The notes: a model not told the origin generated them from the letters alone. 64,000 bases of DNA from Craterostigma plantagineum (GCA_027422505.1 JAPQWV010000002.1:27072501-27136500); one strand, 5' to 3'. Shown: positions 45,507 through 58,985, counted from the first letter of the stretch. Numbers and translations: made by a program.

Positions 45507-46543
45507 AGACATGAGAGAATAACACAAATAGTGTTATTTTGAATAGTACTTACAAAAGTAGATAAGTTTCTCACCCTATAACAAAACTGATCATCTTTTT
45601 CAATTTACACTAATATTATTTCAGTTTTCACCACAAATTATTTTAAATTACAATAATCTCTTTTATTACTTCAAATAGGTAGAGCAATTGCTCTTAATTA
45701 TATTTTGATCTCATAATATTTTTGACTCATTATTTTTCACATTTTCGCCATTTACCATCGGGAATAAGTCAGCATATATGAATAACAAACAAAGAAACTC
45801 AAGAAAAAGGTAATAGTTCGTAGAATGTTCAAATAAGTATTCTTTAACAAAACTTTCTACATTTTTTATTACAACTCATCATAGTTTACCCTTGTGTTTT
45901 TCTTGTGAGACTTTCATCCATTTCACAAGGATATCTTCGTGGTCGCTTACGCCCGACCTTTCTCTCCGGACGTAAATAAGGATTATTTACCATATGGAAA
46001 TGAGCTTTCCAACATGACTCATCTAATGGACACTCAAACTGATAAGAATATATTGTCTCCAATATCTCAATAATCATATGGAACATATTCATATGGATCA
46101 ACACATGCTTGAAAATTTAAACGAAAATAGAGCAAACAATAATTCAACAACAACAACACATTAATAATAAGTAATTTATTATAATATAAAGTGGAATATA
46201 TTTCGCCAACTAATGATTTGATTTATGTTTTATTTGAGGTTTTCTTAGTAATATCTTGGAAATTAAATCACTAGTATTGACTTACTAAGATTGAAATATG
46301 AGATTTCTTAGCTTATGAAAGTATTAAAAGAATTATGGTTAAAAATATAGTTATAAGATAATTTTGTTGAGAATTTGAGATGTTTATGGTAAAAAAGCAA
46401 TATTAAAAAGATTTGTGGTGAAAACTGAAAATAAATAATTAAAATAAAAAAGTTACTAGTTTTGTAACATGGTGAGAAGGTTATCTACTTTTGTAATAGC
46501 ACTATTTAAAATAACACTATTTGCGTTATTCTATCATGCAGAG
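45507..46543. mobile_element. Mutator-like element with long terminal inverted repeats
   Basis: The two ends are inverted copies over roughly 140 bases. The left starts CATGAGAGAATAACACAAAT and the right ends with the complement, TTGCGTTATTCTATCATG. Inner landmarks also match (TACAAAAGTAGATAAGTTTC against GGTTATCTACTTTTGTAATA; TTTTCACCACAAATTATTTT against TTTGTGGTGAAAA). Between them lies a transposase remnant (45886-46104, minus). Long TIRs plus this remnant indicate a MULE. I could not define a clean 9-bp target duplication. Confidence 0.7.
45886..46104 (-). pseudogene. MULE transposase C-terminal remnant
   Basis: A 72-residue frame with YSYQFECPLDESCWKAHFHM and the basic tail PERKVGRKRPRRYPCEMDES resembles the end of plant MuDR/SWIM-type transposases (a GR(P)K-rich tail after the zinc finger). 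The DDE core and zinc finger are absent, so it is an internal-deletion derivative. Confidence 0.5.
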
Positions 46544-48435
46544 ATACTATTAAATTATCTTGTAAATAAGAGTTTAAGACAGACTAGGAAAGAAACAAAG
46601 ATAAAATGAAAGAGGGGTAGGGAAGAGCAAAAACGCCATTGAATTCTCCTCTTATTGGGCTGCTTTGGACCTTTTGTTCAAATAAATTTGGGCCCAATTC
46701 CATCTTGCTACTGTCACCACACCAGTTACACTTGGATCAAATCTGCTCAAACTTTTCTTGATTAGAAAAAGTCAATATGCAATAATATTTGCATAATATT
46801 TGTTATATGGGCAAGTGATAATAACGCGATTGTATACTTTTTGTGGCCATTCAGGTCGGCAAGTCGATCGTGTGGTCCTAATATAAACACTGTTCCTATG
46901 CTGATCTGATTTTTAATAATTTGCCTACACTGTTAATGTCTGAGGAAAATTTCTACGAACCGTACGAATAGGGTCGTTATTGGGGTTTAAAATACTAGTT
47001 TTTCAAACATATAGAGATAGATCCGACAATAAGGTCGTAGGCCATATGCCTTAGATGAAGACTTGCTTATTTATGATCGTCGCTTTCACTCGATGAAACA
47101 TATATCTCATGATTCATTACAATGAATTTCCCCAGGCTGGCTCTCATATGTATTAATTATCAGGACTAGAAAATTAATATTCTGCTCGGAAAACAGTGGA
47201 CATCTTTAACTTGCGGTACATTATTTTTATATATTCATCATCATATCCGTGTCTCACCATTTTTATTTTATTTTTTCTAGACCCAAGTTTAGTTTATTCA
47301 AACCTTTTGTCATTTGTCTCCTAATTAATAAAATCATGGCCCGACCCCGTATATATATATATATGTGTTTTATATGGACGGTTTAACTCGAAATTGAGTA
47401 TCATATGTATGCGAGAATTGAGAAGAACATAAAAACGCCTCTTTCCACCTTTCCCAAGTTAATGATATAGTCTGTTTTATAACCCATAAATACATTTGTT
47501 TTAGTTTAGGACGAATACATGATATACTTTTGAGACACAATAGGGTTTCCAAGTTGGTTCTTGATTAGCAAATTTAACGGCGAAGATGAGAAGTGACATT
47601 AATTTGTGACCTTAATGACAGAGAGAAAAGTGTCCGTACACGAGGCAGCACCCTAATCAAGAAAGAGACGTGGCCACATCAATATCACATTTAATATTCT
47701 TAGAAGAAAAATATTTATTTCTTTTGAACATCTTAGCTTTGTGGAAGGTTGTGCGTCACTCTCTTTCAGCTCTTTTTCATGCCGACATGGCTTAGTCAAT
47801 CGATTCGGTTTCCGTTTCTTCATCAAAATCAGACAACCTTTTTGTCCTAAAATCGTTACCAATTAAAAAGTCGTCTTAGTGCAGATGAGGCTATCTATCG
47901 TTCATCATTCTATTGACTCGATTGAAAGGTGCCATGGATATTATCTTAAGTTGGTGGAGACAGACAAGAAAAAAAAAAGGAAGAACGAAAACGAAGACTA
48001 AAAAAGCATATGCATAAATCAAATATGGAGGCTACTTTCTCTGCTGTCTATATACTTGGTATATTTACAGATTGACCATATGTAAATATTCGTTTAATCC
48101 CTGTTTAGGAGTCTTCTAACACTGCACTCGCCTCTCCTCCTTTTTTTAATTAGATTTTAGCAACACTTGATAATATAAAAATTACATCATTGAGGTCGGC
48201 TGGTTTGCATTGCATTTCAATATTAAAAGGCAAAACGGTCCTACTCGTTGAAAAAAATCTTAGCATGTCAAAATCAAGATTTTTCAGAAATTTTGATTAA
48301 TATGTGATTGGACTTGCCATAATTAGTAGATTAGGGTTTCCGTCAGCAATTAGCTCTACCGTTCATCTTTTAACTATTCTAAACACCACACTAAACCCTA
48401 TTTGAGACTCCTAATCATCATCAGGACGAAGACCA

Positions 48436-48459
48436 ACCCCACCCCACCCCACCCCACCC
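48436..48459 (+). repeat. (CCCCA)n minisatellite-like run
   Basis: Almost five copies of a CCCCA unit. The complementary strand is a G-rich (TGGGG)n run with the potential to form a G-quadruplex. Confidence 0.85.
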
Positions 48460-49999
48460 TTGGAAAATAATATAATATCTAAAGCAGTACTGCTACACTA
48501 TTATTGATATTATTAATTATTAGCATTGCTATTAATTGTGAATTGTGATATGATTACTAGGCTAGCTTAGGCACAAATTAAAGCGAATCACAGCAGAATC
48601 ATAACGGGGCACACCTCAAATTTTGTTTATTCAACTGTCCACGTAGATCTTTTTGTTCCTATTCATGTAATTAGTACTTATGACAGTGCATTTAATTAAT
48701 CACCCATTGCTATAATGAGATAGCAATCGCCACTATCTACGTAAGCGTATCGCCATCATAATTCATATCTTTACTGTTTCAGGGTAGGGTAAATTAGTAG
48801 AAGTAAGAGACTGGGAAAATTGTGATTCTAGACATTTCTTGAACCCAAATAAAATTTAAAAAAAAAAAAAAGAGTTCACTAGGCAACGGAAGTTTGAAGA
48901 AGCCAATCAAATAATTCGAACATTTCGACCCATCATTTTCGCAATCTGTATATCCCATTGTTGGTTGTACCAAAACTATGTACTCTTTACTACTCTCAGT
49001 GATCATAATGTTTCTTGCATTTAAGGATGTTATTTGTACGTCCCGTTATTCATACTATTTTTTCTATTATATATATATATATATGTATATTAATTATTTA
49101 TGGATGGAACTTATCAATTTATTGATCATAATGTATCATCATATTGACCAGCTAACCAAAACAGAGCATGTCTTCCATTGAGTCGTCCAACTTCGAAAAC
49201 TGTACAACTTCATAATATTTATTATTATTATCTGTTCCTTTTCTAGAACTATAATTCAAGGACAGAAACGATTGGGATGATATATTATTTCACTTGATTA
49301 GGAATTTTCTGTTCTCACTTTCCATTTAATAACGAGAATATTAATTTGGTGATACATAATTTTCAGAATTATTGCTAGACATATATTCTTCATCTGGTAC
49401 CAAATAAATCATTAAAAAAAATATATTATATTCTTACCGTTATTCAATCAATGATATAGCGTAACGAGTCTTGTCAATGATTAACCTAACTATTTTATTT
49501 TATAAACTTGTTGCCACGAATATAAATCATTCACCCCGTTCGGACAACATGTTTCACATATCACGTGATTTAGGAGTAATTACTGTAAATTAATTAAAAA
49601 CGATAAGTTAATTTGTCGTAATCTTTGCTTTTCCAAACGTTGTTATCAGAAGATGTATTCATTATTAACCTCTTGATTAAATCGCTTTCTTGCATGATAT
49701 CATTAGTTAATCTGCTGATTTAATGAAACGACATTTCATGGTTGTTAATGGAATATGGAGTTGGTATAGGTTTACCATTTTAATTAATCAGTCTCTTGAG
49801 TGATTATTTCGCAACAAGTCACGTGAGCAATGACGGTAGAGGAAAAAAAGGATAGAATTAAATAGTAAATGGCTCATATTATAATTGAGAAATGCCTTGA
49901 CTAAAACTTTGAGAAGCATTTGGTAGTAATGTATCAATATAACTAATTTGCAATGGCATATTACATGTATGTGCATCCAGTTACGTAACATATATATTT

Positions 50000-50024
50000 A
50001 AATATATATATATATATATATATA
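50000..50024 (+). repeat. (TA)n microsatellite
   Basis: A pure dinucleotide run in gene-free DNA. Confidence 0.85.
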
Positions 50025-51495
50025 TGTTCTTGCACATTCTCCAATGCTGTATATTATATATTTTTGCAGCCCTGCTGGATTATATGGGAGCCATAGGTCT
50101 CAGTTAAATTTAGTTAATTATTGTGCGAATCATCACTCTTAGCCACTCAATGTTTTTAGGTTTAATTTCATGCAACATCCTTGGCCGAATTTGCTTTTCT
50201 TTTTTACATTATCACTCTCAGTTGTAACCTTCTGGAATATATAAATATACTCTATCTTGCTTTTTAGAAAAATAATAGTTGAAAGAAAATGATTGTCTTG
50301 AAATGTTCCTCAGATTTTGTTACCATAAATTATTTACATGTGGTCGCAAAATTAACCACTAGGCGGGTCGACATTCCATATAAAAAACATATGTGCACAG
50401 AGAGAAACTTTTCAATGTAGTATAAAGATTCAGTAGAAGATTTTATGGAAAATGTGCCTGTCTTAATAAAAGACAACGGATTTTTTATTTTAAATTTTTC
50501 CAAAGTCAGCGAAGTTTGGTTTGGTCTCACCTCATCTGCCATGATTTGTAATACGATGCTTTTCGAAAATTAAATGCATAATTTAAAATTATCTAAAATT
50601 TTGGTATATCCCAAACATGGTATTAAAGAAAAGGTTAGATTCCTCGAGTTCTGGCTTAACTACCTAAAGAACCGAACGCAACTATCATTAGCATCTTTCC
50701 AACGTTAAACATGTATTAGCTAAACTTTCAAACGATCCATTGCTCTCTTAGGAGTAAGAAGTATGTATTATTTCAAAAAAAAAATTGTCTATTATTGGAC
50801 ACATTACGACTGATGTTTTATCTCAAAGTCTCTATAACATGCAGTAGATGAAATAACATTTGTTTAGCCTTATCTAGGTTTTCCCAATATAGGTCCACTG
50901 TGACCGTACCTATATATTACATTGTTACAAGAAAAATACTAAAAAAGAGAAACCACTGTAAAAAATCAGATGAGCTTTTTGATATCATTCTTTTATTACA
51001 AATATGGAAATGTTAGTGGTTTTACATGTCACGATGCTCGAAGAGTCTGCCAAAAAATCATCCGAAGCAAATCAAGGGAAATCTAGGTTTTTTTTCTCCT
51101 TCTCCGGTGTAAGAAAAGTACCAAAAGAACAACAGCATTTATATATAGATGTAGGAGTCAAATCTATAGGAAACTATATTTAAATCGCTGACATATTTTA
51201 AGTAAATAGATGACATTAATAATGAAAACAGAACCATTGAGGTCTAATGCGTTACATTTAAAGCCAATTAAGACAATTGTTCACCAGATAAGTAAGTAAC
51301 TGCTGCAATAAGGAGGACGATGACGATGATCAGCACAAACATTAAAAAAAAAAAAAACATGTAGCCTGACAATAAAAGAGCTGGCTCACATGATATAAAT
51401 AAAAACAAAAAAGAAAAAAAAAAGGAAAAGGTGAAGAAATGGACACATTGACGAGAGTACAATTGACACACACATACACACAATGCGAGGCTAAT

Positions 51496-52209
51496 TCAAT
51501 AATTCCACAACGGAGACTCGAATAAACAGAACGAAACCCCTTCCTCGGCGCCTCCGCCGCCGGCCCACGGCTGAGATGGGTCCAGCCACCCACCGTCGAG
51601 AACCGTCGCCCCATCGTCGACGACGTACACAAACTCGTCGTTGTATAAACAATCCCAGCAGTTCGACGACGACGACCCTAAGCTGGGCAACTCCACAATC
51701 TCACTCAACTCGTCGGAATTCTCAACCGCCACGTCATCCACATTCTTCGAGGCCAGACTGGTCTCCGACGAAGAATTAGACAGAGCCGTCGTCTCGGACG
51801 ACGACGGCGCCGGCGATGATGTAAGAATTACATCAAACTTGTCCATGGCAGCTGCTTTTGCTGCAGCGGCTTGCACGTCGCGTGGGCTCGAGGACGCCGG
51901 GCGTGGAAGGGCCGAGGCTAGCTCGGGAAAGTTGAGGATGGCGGACGACCCTTTGATGCTCAGTGCAGCCACGTCGTGGGCACGCGCCGCCATCTCCGGC
52001 GTGGGGAAAGTGCCGAGCCATATGCGCGATTTCTTGCGCGGCTCACGGATTTCGGAGACCCATTTCCCCCAATTTCGCATTCTTACACCACGGTAAACCT
52101 GCTGTTGTTTAGTACTGCTTACGCCCTTGACTTTCTTGATGATCGTCGTTTGCTGGGAACTTTCTTTAGCTGAGACTAACGATAAACCTTGATGATCAGA
52201 CGTCGTCAT
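51496..52209 (-). CDS. DREB subgroup A-4 AP2/ERF transcription factor (TINY/ERF group III type)
   Basis: Nuclear transcription factor expected to bind DRE/CRT (CCGAC) and related elements in cold, drought or growth responses. Intronless, 237 aa. One AP2 domain spans about residues 38-95: [58 protein letters not shown]. The Val in WVSEI and the surrounding MRNWGKW are typical of DREB A-4. The middle is Ser/Ala-rich, followed by an acidic activation region ([16 protein letters not shown]). The C-terminus ends LWNY, a motif of this subgroup. The start is the first ATG (52207-52209); the longer upstream frame begins with TTG. A TATATATAATAT stretch lies shortly upstream. Confidence 0.94.
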   Translation of the reverse strand: MTTSDHQGLSLVSAKESSQQTTIIKKVKGVSSTKQQQVYRGVRMRNWGKWVSEIREPRKKSRIWLGTFPTPEMAARAHDVAALSIKGSSAILNFPELASALPRPASSSPRDVQAAAAKAAAMDKFDVILTSSPAPSSSETTALSNSSSETSLASKNVDDVAVENSDELSEIVELPSLGSSSSNCWDCLYNDEFVYVVDDGATVLDGGWLDPSQPWAGGGGAEEGVSFCLFESPLWNY

Positions 52210-52476
52210 TTTTGTGTTTATATATAATATAATAGCTCGCTCGCTCAGACGACAATTCAATCTAGGTACTCATACTATAGGTTGTTGTAATAATACATCA
52301 AGAATATAATATATGAGTGTAGACTCTCACTTTTGTAAGAACCAATGGCGAAGAGACTTTAAAGAGAAGAAGTGGTGATGCTAGTTACAGGCAAATGATC
52401 ATGTGTGAGCGAGCGAGGGCATACATATACATATATATAGCTGTGATTACTGATTAATCATCAAAGATTAAGTTTT

Positions 52477-52477
<1 letters not shown>

Positions 52478-52510
<33 letters not shown>
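52478..52510 (+). repeat. (TA)n microsatellite upstream of the DREB gene
   Basis: A pure TA run about 270 bases upstream of the start codon. Confidence 0.9.
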
Positions 52511-52511
<1 letters not shown>

Positions 52512-52559
52512 TCCCCTCACTTTCTTCCTTCTTAATCATACAACAACACTTTCCTGGAC

Positions 52560-52562
<3 letters not shown>

Positions 52563-52596
<34 letters not shown>
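52563..52596 (+). repeat. (GA)n microsatellite upstream of the DREB gene
   Basis: About 17 GA units, which read as CT units on the gene strand. Such tracts in plant promoters can be bound by GAGA-binding BBR/BPC proteins; function here is inference. Confidence 0.9.
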
Positions 52597-52599
<3 letters not shown>

Positions 52600-54948
52600 G
52601 GTAATTCTGCTGCAATATGGAATGGGGTCCCAGGGCCTTCTTCTATATGATATACATACCACGCAACGCAACCCTTCATTTAATTTATTAATTTTAACAT
52701 CTTCCAACAAGGGTAAGTTTTGTGACACTGTACATTTATACCCTATCGTTTCCGTATGCATATTAGCAGAATATGTGAAGGCTGGCACAGTTCAATCGTC
52801 TCAAAAGTTAGTGTTTAGGATGTTATATTACACCTCCTCCACATATGTATATTGGTTAACGGAGATATATATTTCACTAATAAAACTATGTAAGAGGCAG
52901 ATGAGGTTATAAGGTGAGGCTAAAAGTAAGACTAGATAGAGCATTATTCATCATGGAGGGGATGAACAAGACTAAACATGTATTGCTAAATGATTTAATA
53001 CATTATACAGGAAAGACAGAAAATATCTTGGACAAATTTCAGTTGCGTATTGGCATTTTTATTTTTTATATTTTGAGAAATATGGGAAATGATTGATAGA
53101 TAGCTTGTGGACTATGTTCGTGCTGGTCCCCTTGCTAGAACAAAGTTGGAGATTTCAGCAATGTGTCCGTTTCCATTGAGGAGGAATTAAGAAGAAGATC
53201 AACTAATTTAATAACTATAGGTGCATGTACTTCAACGACATAATCCTATTATCTTGTGTTTAATTGAGTTCCTATATACTCTTCTCTCTGAGAGAAAAAG
53301 TTATTATTTTTTATTTACTACCTATTGAATATGATTTTCAGTTAATACAAAAAGGAAATCTTTCCGAAAAAAGTTTATTAAATCGATCTTAATCTTTTAG
53401 CCAACCGTGTTTGTTATGTAATGTATGTATCATCAAATGTCAAATCTGAACTGGGTTTATGGTTCACCCAGGTACAACGTGTTATTATGAATGAAATTCG
53501 ACAGTTTTGCAATAAAGTAAATATTATTTGATATATGGTGTGCTCTGTTTTATGGTTTCAATATTAAATGGTGCGTTCCCTACCTACGTACGTAATACAT
53601 TACTATATTTGAGGGTCCCTTTAAACCGAATGATACTCGGAAAAATCAATCGCAATACGATACATTCTCCTAAGTAAGAAATATACTATAGTTTTAGTTG
53701 TATATCCCAACCAGTTATCTACTTTTGAAAAGCCTTTACTTGAATGGATTTTTTGATTATTCAAGCCATAGATAGATATACAATAATGTAGTTGATGCAT
53801 GAAAAGGCCCATATTGAGGAGCATTTCAAGATGTAATGGAATTGGAATAGCTTACTTGGATATATAGAGAATCCACCATAGCAGCAAAAACATTACACGT
53901 AAAACTCCTCAAATAGTCGACTAATTTTACAAGAAGATAAATTTCTCTGACAGAAAATGTGGATCTGACAATAGTATACAAATACTTAATGTCAACAAAA
54001 GAAGCTTTAAGAAGGCCCTAGTTTGACCTGTGCCCTCTTCAGCTTACAATATTTCCACTCTTGACAATGATCATCCAATTAGTCCACTACTCCAAACTCA
54101 ATAATAATCTTCTCCTCAATCCAAATTCCAAACCATCAAAGAGGGAAAGAAAAAGTCTTTAAAAAGAGAAAAAAAAAAGAATCAGAAATGAAAATTCAAT
54201 TCTTGCAGTGCAAAAAGCTGCCATTTCTTTTACCTTCTGGAGTTAATCTGTCTAGAGTTATCTGTCTGCAGTTGTATCACTTTCTGATATGTGAATGATA
54301 TTCATCCTTGTAATAATCTAAAATGTAAGGGGAAAGGATTGGTTTGTCCCTATTTAAGGACAAGCCATGGCCTATTGGCTTGGCTTGGCTTGGCCCCTAC
54401 GTACGTACCAAATTATATTGTATTGTATGCCCTGCCCACCATAAACTCTCTCTTCCTCATCTCATGTGCTGTCAAGCATTTATGGCTTCTCTCAGAAATG
54501 TCATACTTATACACGCACTCTGAGAAAACATAATAAAAGAAATCTCTAAATGCACCTATAGATACGACACTGACTAGTAGTCTCACGAGCTCGTGCTAAA
54601 AGATAATGTTCATCAATCTTTAACTTGTGTTCATTTCATGGGGTTAAATGTTCTTAGTATTTGCATGCCATTCAATGGCCGCCTGCTTACGATTGCAACA
54701 CTAATGAACGATATGTTCTGTTCAACAATCACATGTACATCAAAGAGTCCCTTATATTATATGAGGAAGGAGATAACATATTGTCGTTACAGTACTTGAT
54801 ACAAGAATGTCCCCAAACTCGCAATGCAACAACTTTATCTGCTGCTGCTTCTTATTATTACAGCTTATGCATCGTTTATCATGGATTCAGTAAAATGCAT
54901 TAATTTGTATTGGAAGTAAAGTTACAACAATGCGTCGAAATTAAGAGC
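52597..54948. other. Intergenic region
   Basis: DREB promoter side and unremarkable AT-rich DNA. A short GGCTTGGCTTGGCTTGG run occurs near 54375. No gene or transposon is supported. Confidence 0.4.
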
Positions 54949-56327
54949 TTACCCCTTTCTTCTCTTATGGCTCAGTACAAAATCATCATCGTCCTCATCG
55001 TTGCTCCTCTTCTTTACTTTGAACTCGCCATTTTTATTATTATTATTAGGAAGCGTTTGAGGCCTTTTTGAGCTCTCGGGTTTACTACTTGCGATCTGCT
55101 GGTTAGCTGATTTTATGGGAGTGCCGCCGCCAGACCTTATTAGCTTTTGCTTCCTCTGCTTTTTCTCCAATGCCTTCTTCGCTCTTTCAGGCGGCAGCAA
55201 TCCATGTTCCATCAACCTTAACACATTCACAAAAAAAGTCGTCTTCTTAGGACAGTTTTATTCAAAGAAATCAAGATTAGCTCAACATTGTTTTAACTTG
55301 TTTCGAAAATTTTGAACTAAAGGAACTCACCAGAATTCAGCCATTTCACTCGAAGGTATCTGTTTGGACAAGGATTCGTAGAATATTCTCAACGGGTCTC
55401 GCTGTCAACAACAAATGCAAGATTTACTCAGGACAAAGTTCATCAGAGAACTATACCTTTATACAAGGGAATGATAGAAAATTTTTATGTGTGGTGTGCG
55501 AACCTCTTCTGGGACGTCAAACTTCTGACCGGGCAAGGAGAAAACTTTCTTTTCTCTGGTTCGAGACACTGTTTTCTTACCTTTCGATTGAACAGTTACC
55601 GTCTTTACCTTCGCTTAAACCATGGGAAAATGTAAATCAATTCTCTAGTGATGGCCAAAACTATGTCAATCAATACTCACCTAAATGAAGACAGAAATTA
55701 GAATTGGTGTGCAAAAGCAGAAATAAAAATGATCCTCCGTTCGAAAACCAAGCCAACAACATAGGAATCACAGTAATATATACTGCGACATGGCATCAAG
55801 ATCAAGTACTACTTACTATCTACGGTGTTTGCTCCTGGAAAATAAGATTACCCAAACATAAAACAAAAACCGAAATTCAGCTGCATATCTATTTCTGACA
55901 ACACTGTAGAGATGGAATGAGGCGTAAAGCTTCCAAATTGAGTGCCTAGAAGAAGAAAAAATCTACCACTCTTAATGAGCATCACCAAACCGAGCCATTA
56001 AAGATCACCAATCTTTACAAAAATTCAGCCCATGAAGAGATGAAGAGGCATGGAAAACCCAACAAACACGATAAAGCTCAGATCTTTCAGGAGAGTAACC
56101 TCTAATATAATTACGGAGCAATCTAAAAGGGACAATCTTTTTACTATTTCATAAAAAAAGTGACTAATTTTTGAGCTCAAAGATACCGTTTTAGACTCGT
56201 GCGCGGCGGATCTGGACTTGGTTTCCACGGTAACTGAAGTCTTGATGGACTTTTCCACGACTTTCTTGGTCGATGCAGACGAATCAATTTTGGCTTTTGA
56301 TGATGACGGTTTTGCATCTGTGGCCAT
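54949..56327 (-). CDS. Small lysine-rich plant protein of unknown function
   Basis: I do not recognise a named family, although the central sequence looks conserved. Four exons on the minus strand (56327-56187, 55608-55504, 55401-55331, 55216-54949) join in frame and give 194 aa. The N-terminus is Ser/Lys-rich and disordered. The central block KKVFSLPGQKFDVPEERDPL, RIFYESLSKQIPSSEMAEFW and LMEHGLLPPERAKKALEKKQ reads like a compact helical domain. The C-terminus is basic with KVKKRSNDEDDDD and SHKRRKG, a likely nuclear localisation signal. The acceptor of exon 2 (GCGAAG) is weak, so the exon 1-2 junction is the least certain part; a short extra exon cannot be excluded. A nuclear role is inferred only from composition. 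Confidence 0.72.
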
Positions 56328-56571
56328 ATTCTCTGCTGTTAATTTTCTTTCTCTTTTCCCAGAAAAAACACGCTTGTACAGAAGAACCTGATATCGATCG
56401 GCAAGTTTCCGTGCCTGTTCAGACCTGTCCTGTCCAAGATTTATGAAATCTACGTAAAGAAATGAAAGAAATATTTTGGGGAAAAGAAATTACGGCAGGT
56501 AAAGATCAAGACAAAAGTAGTTAGTCCGCCCATCCTTTTTTACACTTTGTCCTTTTACCGTTACATTGTTT

Positions 56572-56915
56572 TTTGTGTTATAAAAATGGATCAATAAGTA
56601 TGCCAATTTTCGATTTCGGGTCACTATATTTGCAAGTTATAAAATTAGGTAACTAAGTATGTATATATTAACAAATTGAGTCACTGATCTCTTTCTTCTT
56701 ATTATATATATACTTAATGCCCAAATTTGTAACTATATACATACTTAGTGACCTAGTTTTGTTACTATATACATACTTCGTGAATTGATTTTGTAACTAG
56801 TGATCCAATCTTGTTACTATATACATACCTAGTGACCTAGTTTTGTAACTGACAAACATAGTGATCCAAAATAAAAAAAATATATACTTAGTGACTCATT
56901 TTATAATTTTGCCTT
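56572..56915. mobile_element. Foldback element of the GTCACTAAGTA family, second copy
   Basis: The left part has GGGTCACTATATTTGCAAGT and the right part the complementary CAAACATAGTGATCC. A unit of about 55 bases containing GTTACTATATACATACTTAG is repeated about three times in the right half. It relates to the nested element at 31324-31722. It is non-coding and lies upstream of the small lysine-rich gene. Confidence 0.6.
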
Positions 56916-57025
56916 TCTTTTGGCACGTGGCCAATTATACAACAGTAATTAGTAATTACTGATTTCAAGAAATGTAAGAACAACAATTTATGAATACAAA
57001 AAGGAATAACCGTGATATACCCTAA

Positions 57026-58985
57026 TTAGTACAAGATATAACCATGATCCGAGCTATCGACATCGGAATAAACGCTTCCATCCTGAGAATTATGCTTCAT
57101 CTTCCTCAGCTCATCAACGTGGCTGGTATTACTATGTGGGCTTTCACCGTTCATCTTCTTCATCTTCTTCCATTTATACTTGTTGTGCAGGTGCCTGGCC
57201 CACATAGCGCCGAGCCCCAAAAGAACCAAAACGGTGCATCCTCCGCCGACCACCACCGTCTCTATCAACACCCACCTCTCTCTCCTATCGGTGGGCATTA
57301 TCGTCCACATCCCAGCTATAAAAGCGGCAATCATGAACAGAGTCGAAACCCACATCACCTTGTGCGTCGCCGTAAGAACTCTGACCATGGTCTTGCGCGT
57401 AATAGGTATGATGCTCACAAGAACGTTCACAATCCCTATCGATAAGAGCAAGGCAACGACATTACACACTACGAAAACCTTAAACGCCGTGTGATGCCCG
57501 CGCTTTGCCTTGCCAGTTTCTTGGCTGAAACCTCCCGGGGGATTGATCCCTGCTGTGAACGTCACTGTTGCGATTAGAACTGCGACTATGGTTATGGTCT
57601 TTCTAGCGTTCCTCAGGCCTTCTTTGTGGAGAGCTATCTGCTTTGATCTGTGACGAGTATTGTGACGTGGGGAGTAGTATTCTTGCTGTGGCTTCTTCGG
57701 CCAAGACATTGATCTTTTCATATCGATCCTTTCGCTTTCGTACTTGCTGTTATTTGCAGTAAAGTTCTTGTCTTCTGCAGAACCTGGAGATAGCTGATCA
57801 CATCTCTTGGCACCTGCTTCTAAAAGAGCTGGTAATATCGCTAGAGCGCCCGAGTTTGTTCCATCTGTTTCGACCACATCTAAAGCTGTGTAACCCTTTC
57901 GATTCTGGGAATTCACGTCGACCCCTACTCTGATCAGGTGATTCACCATCTGAGATCAACGAAAGAAGGAGAAGAAACATTAGGCCTTGAGTAAAAAAGA
58001 AAAAACCATATGAGAGCCTTGATGTTCTTATTACATGGGTAAGTTTCCCAGCAGTAGCCAAGTGCAAGACTGTGTTTCCATCACAGTCTTGAAGGTTGAG
58101 AAGTGTAGTAACGTTGAGCCTCTCAGTCAGGTACTTAACCACCTCGTACTGATTGTACTTCACAGCAAGGTGAAGGATCGTCTCGTCGTTGAAGGTCTTT
58201 GCCTCCGAGGCCTCGAGGTTCGTGGTGAGTATCTCCTCGATTAGGTTGATTCGACCTTTAGTTACAGCGTGATGAAGCGGCGTTCGACCTTGACTGTCCT
58301 GTAATAAGCTGAGATCGACGTCTAACTTCAAGAATTCCCTCGTCGCCTCTAACTGGCCTCTGCTGCACGATAGGTGCAGAGGCGTGCATCCATGTATGTC
58401 CCTCTTTCGGGCCAAGTCAGCTCTTGCCTGTATTATTTCCTTCACTATTTCTATGCAGGGATAAAAAAAAAAGGTGAGATCTTTTTGTTATTACAGATAG
58501 AAATTCGAATGCTTAAAGTCCCAACCTCTGTTTCCTGATGAAGCTGCAAGATGAAGGGAGCTCGTCGTCCCCATGTCTGATTCCAGCAAGAACAGTGCCG
58601 GGAAATTCATCAGATACTTAACGACATCGATATTATTCCCTCTTTCGCAGGCCACAAAGAAAACAGTTTCGTTTCTTTTGTTCACCTTATAAAGGATCCA
58701 AGGGTCTGCCTCGAGCAACAGTTTCGCGATTTCTAAGTGGCCTTCCCTGCAAGCCACGTGGAGAGGAGTCTCGAGCTCTATATTCTCTGCAGAAGCCATC
58801 TCAGGGCACAGTTTTAAGACCTCCCTAACGTAGTCAGGGTGTCCGAATCTTGCAGATAAGTGCAGCACTGTGTTGAGAGAAGTTGGAATTGTCTGTTTGA
58901 TGATCATCTCTGAGTTTTGTTCGACGAGCTTTCGCAGGCTCGAAACGTCGCCTCGAGATATAGATTCTTGGAGACGACGATCCAT
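57026..58985 (-). CDS. Ankyrin-repeat membrane protein with PGG domain (ITN1/ACD6-like)
   Basis: Plasma-membrane protein of a large plant family active in salt, ABA and defence responses. Three exons on the minus strand (58985-58526, 58450-58035, 57949-57026) join in frame and give 599 aa. The N-terminal half carries about eight ankyrin repeats, e.g. LNTVLHLSARFGHPDYVREV, ELETPLHVACREGHLEIAKL, HGCTPLHLSCSRGQLEATRE, QGRTPLHHAVTKGRINLIEE, DGNTVLHLATAGKLTHMVNH. A basic linker leads to the PGG domain: LRNARKTITIVAVLIATVTF, AGINPPGGFSQETGKAKRGH, then three more membrane helices (about VFVVCNVVALLLSIGIV, VSTLFMIAAFIAGMWTIM, IETVVVGGGCTVLVLLGL). The tail is hydrophilic. The start is the ATG at 58985; the longer frame begins with GTG. 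No lesion is visible. I cannot name the exact orthologue. Confidence 0.92.

Larger units (their letters stand above)
46544..51495. other. Five kilobases of gene-free AT-rich DNA
   Basis: I found no open frame with recognisable homology, no tRNA and no clear transposon ends. The part nearest 51495 should hold the 3' UTR of the minus-strand DREB gene, and some of the rest may be its regulatory surroundings. Simple repeats occur at 48436-48459 and near 50000. Confidence 0.45.

Noticed and set aside
55805..55830. A possible micro-exon (CAG|GAGCAAACACCG...|GTAAG) in the lysine-rich gene
   Set aside because: It has usable splice sites, but in the phase set by exon 1 it would introduce a stop codon. 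The four-exon model keeps frame without it.
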